DNA of 64,000 nucleotides, from positions 62,001 through 126,000 of the forward strand of contig NZ_JAAATX020000007.1 in the NCBI RefSeq assembly GCF_009908265.2. Reading direction: 5' to 3'. This document shows, piece by piece, positions 17,663-25,341 of this stretch (its first letter is position 1; each line of letters begins with the position of its first letter). The translations under genes were made by a program, and so were the position numbers. Below the pieces are notes generated by a model. It saw only the letters and a program-made list of their open reading frames with translations. It was not told the DNA's origin and did not search any database. The DNA comes from Paragemmobacter amnigenus (GTDB lineage: Bacteria; Pseudomonadota; Alphaproteobacteria; Rhodobacterales; Rhodobacteraceae).

Positions 17663-18214
17663 TCAGCGGGCGAGGAGGAGCCAGTGGAAAAAGGCGGGCT
17701 GCCAGTGGATGTCTCCCTGTGCGGGGCGTCGTGCCTGTTCGGTGAAGCCCGCGCTGCGGTAGAGCGACAGGGCGGGGGCGTTGTCGGAACCGGTGATGAG
17801 GGCCTGCGGCCCCTGCCCCGCCTGCGCGAGCAGGAGGCGGGCAAAGCCGCGGCGGCGGAAGGCGGGAAAGACGGCGATGGCGTTGATGTAGAGCGCGCCG
17901 CGCGGGGCGAGGTTTTCGAGATCGACCAGCGGGCGGGCCGTGGCGGGCAGGTCGGCGGCGGGAAGCGGGTCGGGCGGCAGGGGCCAGCACATCACCATTC
18001 CGGCGGGATCGCCCGCTTCGGTCAGGATGCGGGTATTGCGGTAGCTGAACCCGCCCGCCTCGCGCTGTGCGCGGGCGATGGCGAAGGCGTGGAGGTCCTG
18101 CCCCGCGGGCACCAGCGCGGCCCAGAGCGCGCGGGCCATGCCGTGGCTGGCCATGTCCATCAGCGCCACGATGGTGGCGGCGTCATCCTTGGTGGCGGGG
18201 CGCAGGTCAGGCAT
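17663..18214 (-). CDS. GNAT-family N-acetyltransferase
   Basis: 183 aa acetyl-CoA-dependent acetyltransferase. It begins MPDLRPATKDDAATIVALMD, and the acetyl-CoA pyrophosphate loop is visible as FPAFRRRGFARLLLAQAG. The C-terminal ALSLYRSAGFTEQARR matches the GNAT motif B end. The substrate is unknown. The ATG at 18212-18214 is chosen because the upstream extension of the frame has no GNAT character. It is divergent from the pseudouridine genes. Confidence 0.88.
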   Translation of the reverse strand: MPDLRPATKDDAATIVALMDMASHGMARALWAALVPAGQDLHAFAIARAQREAGGFSYRNTRILTEAGDPAGMVMCWPLPPDPLPAADLPATARPLVDLENLAPRGALYINAIAVFPAFRRRGFARLLLAQAGQGPQALITGSDNAPALSLYRSAGFTEQARRPAQGDIHWQPAFFHWLLLAR

Positions 18215-18244
18215 GGGCCTTGGTGTGGCACGATGCGGGACGGG

Positions 18245-18274
18245 TTGAAAGCCCCTGCCCTTCGCCTCTAGATG
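18245..18274 (+). promoter_or_regulatory. predicted psuK promoter giving a leaderless mRNA
   Basis: TTGAAA at 18245-18250, an 18-bp spacer and TAGATG at 18269-18274. The start site expected about 7 bases downstream is 18281, exactly the A of an in-frame ATG. There is no ribosome site between, so a leaderless transcript is plausible. Confidence 0.5.
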
Positions 18275-18280
18275 GGCGGC

Positions 18281-19177
18281 ATGAGCGCGACACCCGACAT
18301 CCTCTGCATCGGTTCGGTCCTGTGGGACATCATCGGGCGTTCCGCCATCGTCATGCGGCAGGGGTCGGACGTGCCGGGGCGGATCACGCGGCTGCCGGGC
18401 GGGGTGGCGATGAACATCGCCATGACGCTGGCGCGGCTGGGGCTGCGGCCTGCGGTGCTGACGGCCGTCGGGCGGGATGCGGCGGGGGACGAGCTGGTGG
18501 CGGCCTGCGACCGGCTGGGCGTCGAGACGGGCTTTGCCTATCGGTCCGACGATCTGCCGACGGACCAGTATATGGCGGTGGAGGGGGCGAACGGGTTGAT
18601 CGCCGCCGTGGCGGATGCCCATTCGCTGGAGGCGGCGGGGGACAAGATCCTGCGGCCGCTGGCGGACGGCACGCTGGGGTCGGCGGGCGACCCGTGGCGG
18701 GGGCTGATCGCGCTGGACGGAAACCTGACGGTGCAGTTGCTTGCCGAAGTCGCGGCCTCGCCGCTGTTTGCCGGGGCGGATCTGCGGGTTGCGCCCGCCT
18801 CGCCGGGCAAGGCAGAGCGGCTGGTGCCGCTGATGGGGCATCCGGGGGCGACGCTTTACGTCAATCTGGAGGAGGCGGGGCTGATCGCGCGCGAGGTCTT
18901 TGCCGATGCGGGGGCGGCGGCAGAGGGGCTTCTGGCGCGGGGGGCGGCCCGGGTGCTGGTCACCGATGGCGGGCGGGCCTGTGCCGAGGGGACGCGCGGC
19001 GCGGGCGTGATCGTGGATGCACCGCCCAAGGTGATGGTGACGCGGGTGACAGGGGCGGGCGATACCTTCATGGCCGCCCATATCGTGGCCGAGCGGCGCG
19101 GGGCGGACCGGCGGGCGGCGCTGGCCGCGGCGATCCGTGCGGCGGCGACCTATGTCAGCGGGGAGATGCCGTCATGA
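18281..19177 (+). CDS. psuK: PfkB-family sugar kinase, probable pseudouridine kinase
   Basis: 298 aa ribokinase/PfkB-fold kinase. The N-terminal glycine-rich substrate motif is LPGGVAMNIAMTLARLG, and the C-terminal signature VTGAGDTFMAAHIV carries the anion hole and catalytic Asp. With psuG two genes downstream, the likely role is phosphorylation of pseudouridine to pseudouridine 5'-phosphate. I chose the ATG at 18281 because the -10 element overlaps the alternative ATG at 18272. Its stop overlaps the next start by 4 bases (ATGA). Confidence 0.82.
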   Translation: MSATPDILCIGSVLWDIIGRSAIVMRQGSDVPGRITRLPGGVAMNIAMTLARLGLRPAVLTAVGRDAAGDELVAACDRLGVETGFAYRSDDLPTDQYMAVEGANGLIAAVADAHSLEAAGDKILRPLADGTLGSAGDPWRGLIALDGNLTVQLLAEVAASPLFAGADLRVAPASPGKAERLVPLMGHPGATLYVNLEEAGLIAREVFADAGAAAEGLLARGAARVLVTDGGRACAEGTRGAGVIVDAPPKVMVTRVTGAGDTFMAAHIVAERRGADRRAALAAAIRAAATYVSGEMPS

Positions 19178-19758
19178 GCAGCCGGTTCGCGCGGATGACA
19201 TGGCTGAACCCGCCGGAAGAGGCGATGGAGATGGCCGGGGGGATCGAGGTCGTCACCGGCGAGAGGACGGATTTCTGGCGCGAGACCTTTTACGGCTTCG
19301 TCCGGGACAACGGGCATTTCCTGTGGGAGGCCGTGCATGGCGACTTTACCGCCGAAGTCACCATCGCGGGGAAGTACCGCGCGCTTTACGATCAGGCGGG
19401 GCTGATGATGCTGCTGTCGGACCAGCACTGGATCAAGTGCGGGGTCGAGGTGAATGACGGGGTGCCGGTGTTTTCCACCGTGGTGACGAACCTGCGGTCG
19501 GATTGGGCGACGATGCCTCTGCCCTTTGATCCCGCGCGGGTGCGGCTGCGGCTGTCGCGACATGGCGATGCGGTGCGGGTGGATGTGGCGCGGCCCGAGG
19601 GCGGCTGGCTGCTGGCGCGGCTGGGCTATCTGCCGGCGGGGTTGCCGGCCAAGGTGGGGATCATGGCCTGTTCGCCCGAGCGGGCGCGGTTCCGCGTGCA
19701 ATTTTCGGATTATCGCTGCGGTCCCGCCATTGCGCGCGACCTGCATAATGGAGAATGA
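19174..19758 (+). CDS. DUF1349-like protein
   Basis: 194 aa. Pattern and length resemble the DUF1349/YesU-type concanavalin-like family: GHFLWEAVHGDFTAEVTIAG, then YDQAGLMMLLSDQHWIKCGV and VNDGVPVFSTVVTNLRSDWA. Such folds bind carbohydrate. There is no signal peptide, so it is cytosolic. It sits between psuK and psuG with a 4-base overlap upstream, and psuG starts 2 bases after its stop. This placement suggests a part in C-nucleoside or modified-sugar breakdown, but that is inference. Confidence 0.78.
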   Translation: MSSRFARMTWLNPPEEAMEMAGGIEVVTGERTDFWRETFYGFVRDNGHFLWEAVHGDFTAEVTIAGKYRALYDQAGLMMLLSDQHWIKCGVEVNDGVPVFSTVVTNLRSDWATMPLPFDPARVRLRLSRHGDAVRVDVARPEGGWLLARLGYLPAGLPAKVGIMACSPERARFRVQFSDYRCGPAIARDLHNGE

Positions 19759-19759
19759 G

Positions 19760-20671
19760 ATGGATGTTCTGACCTTTGCGCCCGACGTGGCGCGCGCGCT
19801 GAAGGATGGCGCGCCGGTGGTGGCGCTGGAATCGACGATCATCACGCACGGGATGCCGTTCCCTCAGAATGTCGAAACCGCGCGGGCGGTGGAGGCCGAG
19901 GTGCGCGCGCAGGGTGCGGTGCCTGCGACCATGGCGGTGATGGGCGGGCGCATCCATGTGGGCCTGACCGAGGGCGAGCTGGATGCGCTGGGTCAGGCGA
20001 AGGATGTCGCCAAGATTTCGCGCGCGGATATCGCGGCCTGCATCGCCTCGGGGCGGACGGGGGCGACGACGGTGGCAGCGACGATGATCTGCGCGCGGCT
20101 GGCGGGGATACCGGTCTTTGCCACGGGCGGGATCGGCGGCGTGCATCGCGGGGCGGAGACGAGTTTCGACATCAGCGCCGACCTGCCCGAGCTGGCGCAG
20201 ACGGCGGTGACGGTGGTTGCGGCGGGGGCGAAGGCCATTCTGGACCTGCCCAAGACGCTGGAATGGCTGGAGACGGCGGGGGTGCCGGTGATCGCCTATG
20301 GTCAGGACCAGTTCCCCGCCTTCTGGTCGCGGGAGTCGGGGCTGAAAGCGCCCTTGCGGATGGACAGCGCCGATCAGATCGCGGCGGCGGCGCGGATGCG
20401 GGCTGCGCTGGGGCTGCCGGGCGGGCAGCTTGTGGCCAATCCGATCCCCGTGGAGGCCGAGATTTCGCGGGCCGAGATCATGCCGGTGGTCGAGGCCGCG
20501 CTGGCCGAGGCGGCGGCGCAGGGGATCGCGGCCAAGGCGGTGACGCCCTTCCTGTTGCAGCGCATCTTCGAACTGACCGAGGGGCGGTCGCTAGAGGCCA
20601 ATATCGCCCTTGTGATGAACAATGCCCGTCTGGGCGCGGCGATTGCGGGGGCGATGGCGCGGGGGGCGTGA
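19760..20671 (+). CDS. psuG: pseudouridine-5'-phosphate glycosidase
   Basis: Splits pseudouridine 5'-phosphate into uracil and ribose 5-phosphate. 303 aa with the clear family motifs ALESTIITHGMPFPQNVETA, KISRADIAACIASGRTGATT and VFATGGIGGVHRGAETSFDI; the latter two blocks hold the catalytic Lys and metal-binding residues. GGAG at 19750-19753 favours the ATG at 19760 over an in-frame ATG at 19748. It forms an operon with psuK and the DUF1349 gene. Confidence 0.94.
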   Translation: MDVLTFAPDVARALKDGAPVVALESTIITHGMPFPQNVETARAVEAEVRAQGAVPATMAVMGGRIHVGLTEGELDALGQAKDVAKISRADIAACIASGRTGATTVAATMICARLAGIPVFATGGIGGVHRGAETSFDISADLPELAQTAVTVVAAGAKAILDLPKTLEWLETAGVPVIAYGQDQFPAFWSRESGLKAPLRMDSADQIAAAARMRAALGLPGGQLVANPIPVEAEISRAEIMPVVEAALAEAAAQGIAAKAVTPFLLQRIFELTEGRSLEANIALVMNNARLGAAIAGAMARGA

Positions 20672-20680
20672 ATCCTTGGG

Positions 20681-20709
20681 TTGTGCGGTGGGCTTTCGGT
20701 TCCTAGATT
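20681..20709 (+). promoter_or_regulatory. predicted promoter of the DUF502 gene
   Basis: TTGTGC at 20681-20686, a 17-bp spacer, TAGATT at 20704-20709. The expected start is near 20716, 18 bases before the ATG and just before the GGGG ribosome site. Confidence 0.5.
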
Positions 20710-20733
20710 GGCCCCAACAGGGGAACCGGAACA

Positions 20734-21414
20734 ATGAGTGACATCACGCCGCCGAAGCGGAGCCTTCTGGGCGCGCTGCGGGCGAGTTTTCTGACGGGGC
20801 TGGTCGTCGTGCTGCCGACCGGATTGACGCTGTGGCTGATCTGGTCGGTCGTGGGCTGGCTGGACGGGTGGATATTGCCGCTGATCCCCGCCGCCTATCA
20901 GCCCGAGGCGATCGTCCACCGCCTGTTCGGACCCGAGGCGAATTTCCCCCTGCGCGGTGTGGGTGTGGCGGTGTTTCTGGTCTTTACCGTGCTGGTGGGC
21001 TGGATGGCGCGGGGATTCATCGGGCGGTCGCTGATGCGGCAGGCCGAGGTTCTGGTGGACCGCGTGCCGGTGGTGCGGTCGGTCTATGGCGGGTTGAAGC
21101 AGATCACCGAGACGGTTTTCGCGCAGAAGGAAAAGACCTTCGACCGGACCTGTCTGGTGGAATTCCCGCGCAAGGGCGCATGGGCGGTGGGTCTGGTCGC
21201 GTCATCGCCCAAGGGCGAGATCGCGGCGAAGCTGCCCGGGGACGAGATGATCGCGGTCTTCGTCGCGCTGACGCCGCTGACATCCGGTGTGCTGATCTAT
21301 GTGCCGCGGGCGGATGTGGTGTTTCTGGACATGAAGCCGGACGAGGCGGCCAAGCTCGTGGTATCGGGCGGGCTGGTCTATCCGGCGGTGAAGGAGGCGG
21401 TCGCGGTCAAGTGA
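20734..21414 (+). CDS. DUF502 family membrane protein
   Basis: 226 aa inner-membrane protein. It has two N-terminal transmembrane segments (about 17-43 and 76-96) separated by a short loop, then a soluble C-terminal beta-rich domain. The family core is RVPVVRSVYGGLKQITETVF, followed by FVALTPLTSGVLIYVPRADV. DUF502 proteins are widespread in proteobacteria and of unknown function. It stands alone, with its own promoter, followed by convergent small genes. Confidence 0.9.
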   Translation: MSDITPPKRSLLGALRASFLTGLVVVLPTGLTLWLIWSVVGWLDGWILPLIPAAYQPEAIVHRLFGPEANFPLRGVGVAVFLVFTVLVGWMARGFIGRSLMRQAEVLVDRVPVVRSVYGGLKQITETVFAQKEKTFDRTCLVEFPRKGAWAVGLVASSPKGEIAAKLPGDEMIAVFVALTPLTSGVLIYVPRADVVFLDMKPDEAAKLVVSGGLVYPAVKEAVAVK

Positions 21415-21426
21415 CCGGGGGCCGGG

Positions 21427-21621
21427 TCAGGGCTTGGCGATCTTGACGATATTGGCGAGCCCCTCGTAAGGCGCGTCGCGGACGATCTCTTCGACCGTGC
21501 GGGCGGGTGCCTTGGGGCGGGTGTCGCGGTAGGCAAGAACCGAAAAAGCCGCTGCGCCGATGCTTCCACCCGCCACGATGGTGGCGATGAGTGTTTCGAT
21601 TGCGATCGGGGTTTCGAACAT
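21427..21621 (-). CDS. small membrane protein, 64 aa
   Basis: Unknown. It begins MFETPIAIETLIATIVAGGS, has one hydrophobic helix (about residues 9-30, ending in a short LAYRDTRP basic stretch) and a soluble tail with acidic and Lys residues. The ATG at 21619-21621 is good but the ribosome site is weak. It ends 12 bases after the convergent DUF502 stop. Confidence 0.55.
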   Translation of the reverse strand: MFETPIAIETLIATIVAGGSIGAAAFSVLAYRDTRPKAPARTVEEIVRDAPYEGLANIVKIAKP

Positions 21622-21680
21622 CAGGCCACTCCCTACCGGTCTACGGGATCAAGGTAGTAAGTTTGGCAGACATTTCCACC

Positions 21681-22241
21681 TCAATTACGGTTCGATTTGG
21701 GAGGATCGGCAGAGTCTGGCCGGATATCCGCGAGGGTTTTCAGAAGATCGCCTGCAAGATCACCGTTCCGTTTTGCCGCCGAACGGCGCGAGGCGTTGCG
21801 AAGTCTGAGCCATGTGATCAGACCAAGCGTGGCTGTCCCGATCAGCACGGCCGGAACCGCAACGACTGGCGACAGGGTTCCGGTCAAGGTGCTGCCAAGG
21901 GCCAGCACGACGAGGCTTCCGGTAAAGCCCTGCATCCAAGGGCCAACTGCGCTGTCCCGTCCCGCCAGCCCTTCGCTGTTCGACAGGTTCTGGGTTGCAA
22001 AGGTGCGGAGGCGGTCGGACAGCACCACGCGCAGGTCGGGGTCGTTGGCCTGTCGCAGCGCCATGAGGAGGGTGCTCCGCTCTTGCGGGGTCTGGCAGAC
22101 CGCTTCGATGAGCTGGGTCAATTCGGCTTCGTCGACCTCTTCGCGCAGGGAAATCTTCTGCACGAGGGCGACAAGCGCCGTGGCTGCGCTGCGCGGAAGG
22201 TCCTTGGCCAAGGCGGCACCTGTGTCACTCGTTACTTGCAC
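21681..22241 (-). CDS. hypothetical protein with C-terminal membrane helices, 186 aa
   Basis: No family recognised. The N-terminal about 100 residues are a soluble helical region (ALVALVQKISLREEVDEAEL and onward), followed by two hydrophobic segments around 107-145 and a basic tail (RLRNASRRSAAKRN). The region is less GC-rich than its neighbours, which may point to acquisition. The only available start at full length is GTG at 22241, which forms the last three bases of a 10-bp hairpin stem. A TTG at codon 11 is an alternative start. Confidence 0.55.
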   Translation of the reverse strand: MQVTSDTGAALAKDLPRSAATALVALVQKISLREEVDEAELTQLIEAVCQTPQERSTLLMALRQANDPDLRVVLSDRLRTFATQNLSNSEGLAGRDSAVGPWMQGFTGSLVVLALGSTLTGTLSPVVAVPAVLIGTATLGLITWLRLRNASRRSAAKRNGDLAGDLLKTLADIRPDSADPPKSNRN

Positions 22242-22266
22242 CTGCGCCGGTGGTCTGGCGCAGGTG
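22239..22266. repeat. perfect hairpin between bdhA and the downstream gene
   Basis: 10-bp perfect arms CACCTGCGCC and GGCGCAGGTG with an 8-base loop. There is no U-run on either strand. On the minus strand the start codon GTG of the 21681-22241 gene is the end of the 3' arm, so the hairpin could hide that start or act as an mRNA end for bdhA. Confidence 0.7.
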
Positions 22267-22308
22267 TATCGTGGCCTGCGGGCGCCGTGGCGTCCAGCCG
22301 GTATGGGA

Positions 22309-23082
22309 TCAGAGCGCGGTCCAGCCGCCGTCGACGCTGATCGTGGTGCCGGTGACCTGATCGGCGGCGGGGGAGCAGAGATAGACGGTGGTGCCGCCGA
22401 TCTGTTCCACGGTGGCGAACTGGCGCGAGGGCTGGCGGGTGAGCATCACTTCGCGGATCACGGTGTCGCGGTCCATGTTGTGGACCTTCATCTGGTCGGG
22501 GATCTGCGCCTCGACCAGCGGGGTCAGGACATAGCCGGGGCAGATGGCGTTGCAGGTGATCCCCTGCCCCGCCGTTTCCAGCGCGGTGGTCTTGGACAGG
22601 CCCACCACGCCGTGCTTGGCGGCGATATAGGCGGATTTGTAGGGGCTGGCCGTCAGGCCATGGGCCGAGGCGATGTTGACGATGCGGCCCCAGCCGCGGG
22701 CACGCATGCCGGGAAGCGCCGCGGCGGTGGTGTGGAAGGCAGACGACAGGTTGATCGCGATGATGCGGTCCCATTGCGCCACGGGGAATTCGTCGATGGG
22801 GGCCACATGCTGGATGCCTGCGTTGTTCACGAGGATGTCGCAGCCCCCTGCCCGTTCCACCAGCGCGCGGCAGGCGGCACCGTCGGCCATGTCGGCGGCG
22901 ATGTAGCGGGCGGTGATGCCATGTTCTGCCCCGATGCGGGCGGCCAGCGCGTGGTCCTCGGGGCGGTCGGTGAAGCTGTTGAGCACGATGTCCGCACCGG
23001 CCCGCGCCAGTTCAATTGCCACACCCAGACCGATGCCCGAATTCGAGCCGGTGATGACGGCGGTCTTGCCCTTCAGGATCAT
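22309..23082 (-). CDS. bdhA: 3-hydroxybutyrate dehydrogenase
   Basis: Short-chain dehydrogenase that oxidises D-3-hydroxybutyrate to acetoacetate with NAD, used in PHB and ketone-body turnover. 257 aa. The cofactor motif is TGSNSGIGLG, followed by NNAG and the catalytic Ser-Tyr-Lys in NIASAHGLTASPYKSAYIAAK. The C-terminal segments TCNAICPGYVLTPLVEAQIP and SRQFATVEQIGGTTVYLCS are typical of bacterial BDH rather than generic SDRs. The ATG is at 23080-23082. A candidate sRNA gene lies just upstream on the same strand. Confidence 0.92.
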   Translation of the reverse strand: MILKGKTAVITGSNSGIGLGVAIELARAGADIVLNSFTDRPEDHALAARIGAEHGITARYIAADMADGAACRALVERAGGCDILVNNAGIQHVAPIDEFPVAQWDRIIAINLSSAFHTTAAALPGMRARGWGRIVNIASAHGLTASPYKSAYIAAKHGVVGLSKTTALETAGQGITCNAICPGYVLTPLVEAQIPDQMKVHNMDRDTVIREVMLTRQPSRQFATVEQIGGTTVYLCSPAADQVTGTTISVDGGWTAL

Positions 23083-23160
23083 GGTTGCCCCCTTTGCTGC
23101 ACCTGCAAAGGTTTGTCATGCGGCGGCTGCGAAATCCACCGTCAGGGGAGCGTGGCGCAT

Positions 23161-23235
23161 AAAAAAACGCCGGCGCGAGGCCGGCGTTCAGTTATTGAGG
23201 CAGGTTTCATACAGGCAAGAAACCTATCGAGCAGT
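23161..23235 (-). ncRNA. candidate trans-acting small RNA, about 75 nt
   Basis: Read on the minus strand: a promoter (23270-23242), a predicted start near 23235, a 7-bp hairpin AGGTTTC/GAAACCT (23225-23219 with 23208-23202) with the 10-base loop TTGCCTGTAT, a single-stranded GCCTCAATAACTGA, then a terminator hairpin AACGCCGGC/GCCGGCGTT ending in seven Ts. No open frame with a ribosome site is present. The architecture (5' hairpin, free segment, terminator with a long U tail) is that of Hfq-dependent sRNAs. Family and targets unknown. Confidence 0.72.
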
Positions 23236-23241
23236 GCCCCT

Positions 23242-23270
23242 TATATACGCGCCCTGTTGCCGGTATCCAA
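23242..23270 (-). promoter_or_regulatory. predicted sRNA promoter
   Basis: Minus strand TTGGAT (23270-23265), a 17-bp spacer, TATATA (23247-23242). This is among the best promoter matches in the window and points at the sRNA. Confidence 0.7.
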
Positions 23271-23346
23271 GCTAAAAGTTTGAAATGGCAGGCAAGCGCG
23301 CTTAGGGTCGCGCACAAGGAAAACAGGGCTCGAGGGGTCTGAGGTG

Positions 23347-25158
23347 ATGCGACAGGGGTTCAGGACGGGTCTGCGGGGTTTGCTCGCGGTGGTTGCAAGC
23401 GTGGCGATTCCCGCTATGGCTGCGGGGGATACGCATGGCATAGCTATGTATGGCAAGCCTGCCCTCCCCCCTGATTTTGTGTCGTTGCCCTATGCCAACC
23501 CCGACGCGCCGAAGGGCGGAAAAATCGCCTTCGGGGAAAGCGGGGGGTTCGATTCGCTCAACCCGTTCATCGTGAACGGCATCGCTCCGGCGGGGATCAC
23601 CAACCATACGATCGAGACGCTTCTGGGCCGGTCCTTCGACGAGCCCTTCTCGCTTTACGGGCTTCTGGCCGAATCGGTTGTGACCGACGAGGACCGGACC
23701 TTCGTGGAATTCACCCTGCGGCCCGAGGCGCGATTCTCGGACGGGAGTCCCGTGACGGTGGAGGATGTGATCTGGTCCTTCGAGACGCTGGGGACCAAGG
23801 GGCAGCCGCGCTATGCGGCGGCCTATGGCAAGGTCGCGAAGGTGGAGAAGGTGGGAGAGCGCGGGGTCCGCTTTACCTTCAATACGGTGGACAGGGAGCT
23901 GCCGCTGATCCTGGGGCTGCGGCCGATCCTGAAACAGGCGCAGTGGGAGGGGAAGGATTTTACCGCCTCGACACTCGAGGCGCCCGTCGGGTCGGGGCCC
24001 TATGTGGTGGCGGAGTTCGAGCCGGGCAAGTTCATCACCTATCGCAAGAATCCCGACTGGTGGGGGGCGGAGCTGCCCTTCAACCGCGGGCAGCATAATC
24101 TGGACGAGATCCGCTATGACTATTTCGGGGATGCGGGCGTGGTGTTCGAGGCCTTCAAGGCGGGCGAGATCACGAGCTGGCGCGAGACGAACCCCGTGAA
24201 ATGGGAGCAGCAATACGACTTTCCCGCCTTGGCGGCGGGGGATGTCGTGAAGTCGGTCATCCCGCACAGCCGCCCTTCGGGGATCGAGGGTTTCGTGATG
24301 AACACGCGAAAGCCCATCTTCGCCGACTGGCGGGTGCGCGAGGCGCTGATCACGGCCTTCAACTTCGAACTGGTGAACAAGACGCTGAACGGGGGCATCC
24401 CGCCGCGCATCCAGAGCTATTTCTCGAACTCGCCGCTGGGCATGACGCCCGGCGCGCCGGCCGAGGGGAAGGTTGCAGACCTGCTGGCGCCTTTCGCGGA
24501 CAGCCTGCTGCCCGGCGCGCTGGAGGGGTATGCCCTGCCCGCGGGCGACGGGACCGAGGCCAACCGCAAGGCGATCCGCACCGCGACGGACCTGCTGGAG
24601 CAGGCGGGGTGGACGGTGCAGGACGGGGTTCTGAAGAACGACAAGGGAGAGCCCTTTGCCTTTGACATCCTGATCACCAACGGGGCGGATGACATCATCG
24701 GGGCGGCCACGATCTATGTCGAGGGGTTGAAGCGGCTGGGGATCGAGGCGCGGGTGGTGACGGTGGATTCCGCGCAGTACAAGGAACGGACGACGAATTA
24801 CGACTTTGACATGACCCATTATGTGCGGTCGCTGTCGCTGTCGCCGGGCAATGAACAGACGCTGTACTGGGGGTCGGCGGGCGTGACGGAGCCGGGGACG
24901 CGCAACTGGATGGGGATGAATTCCCCCGCGGCCGAGGCGATGATTGCGACCATGGTGGCGTCGAAGAACCCCGACGATTTCGTCGCGGCGGTGCAGGCGC
25001 TGGACCGCGTGCTGACGAGCGGGCGCTATGTTATCCCGATCTGGTATTCGGATGTGTCGCGCCTCGCCCATCGCAAGGAGCTGAAATATCCGGAGCGGCT
25101 GCCGCTCTACGGGGATTGGCCGGGCTTCCAGCCCGAGGTCTGGTGGTATCAGGAATGA
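23347..25158 (+). CDS. extracellular solute-binding protein, family 5 (YejA/peptide type)
   Basis: Periplasmic binding protein of an oligopeptide-class ABC importer, 603 aa. The N-terminus is a Sec signal peptide (MRQGFRTGLRGLLAVVASVA, cleavage likely after IPAMA). The mature part begins with a YejA-like region (ALPPDFVSLPYANPDAPKGG) and includes the family 5 blocks ARFSDGSPVTVEDVIWSFET and SFDEPFSLYGLLAES. The ATG at 23347 follows GAGGGG with spacing 9. No permease or ATPase genes follow, so either they lie elsewhere or this is an orphan binding protein. Confidence 0.88.
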   Translation: MRQGFRTGLRGLLAVVASVAIPAMAAGDTHGIAMYGKPALPPDFVSLPYANPDAPKGGKIAFGESGGFDSLNPFIVNGIAPAGITNHTIETLLGRSFDEPFSLYGLLAESVVTDEDRTFVEFTLRPEARFSDGSPVTVEDVIWSFETLGTKGQPRYAAAYGKVAKVEKVGERGVRFTFNTVDRELPLILGLRPILKQAQWEGKDFTASTLEAPVGSGPYVVAEFEPGKFITYRKNPDWWGAELPFNRGQHNLDEIRYDYFGDAGVVFEAFKAGEITSWRETNPVKWEQQYDFPALAAGDVVKSVIPHSRPSGIEGFVMNTRKPIFADWRVREALITAFNFELVNKTLNGGIPPRIQSYFSNSPLGMTPGAPAEGKVADLLAPFADSLLPGALEGYALPAGDGTEANRKAIRTATDLLEQAGWTVQDGVLKNDKGEPFAFDILITNGADDIIGAATIYVEGLKRLGIEARVVTVDSAQYKERTTNYDFDMTHYVRSLSLSPGNEQTLYWGSAGVTEPGTRNWMGMNSPAAEAMIATMVASKNPDDFVAAVQALDRVLTSGRYVIPIWYSDVSRLAHRKELKYPERLPLYGDWPGFQPEVWWYQE

Positions 25159-25166
25159 GGACAGGC

Positions 25167-25286
25167 ATGAGGAAGATGGGTCTTCTGGGCGCGCTGCTGG
25201 CGGCGCTGGCAGGGTGCGCGACGGTCGAGGGCGCGGGGCAGGATATCAGCGCGGGCGCGCGGGCGGTGGGCAACCTGTTCGACTAG
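25167..25286 (+). CDS. entericidin-type small lipoprotein, 39 aa
   Basis: A short gene in the gap after the binding protein. It begins MRKMGLLGALLAALAGCATV: a lipoprotein signal with lipobox LAGC (Cys 17), followed by EGAGQDISAGARAVGNLF, the GxGxDIS-GxxAI pattern of entericidin A/B. The ATG at 25167 has GAGG 6 bases upstream; an in-frame ATG at 25155 overlaps the previous stop. Entericidins are small membrane lipoproteins induced under stress in E. coli; many alphaproteobacteria have one. It is easily missed by length cut-offs. Confidence 0.8.
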   Translation: MRKMGLLGALLAALAGCATVEGAGQDISAGARAVGNLFD

Positions 25287-25341
25287 CGGAACCTGTCGGC
25301 GGCGCGGGGGGTTCCGACCGGAGAACCGGAAGGAGGCCCAG

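Noticed and set aside
23161-23190. GC hairpin with T-run as terminator for a plus-strand gene
   Set aside because: The T-run follows the stem only on the minus strand, and there is no plus-strand gene ending there.
25325-25341. CCGGAAGGAGG as an SRP RNA core
   Set aside because: It is the ribosome site of the copper-protein gene; the rest of the SRP RNA consensus is missing.
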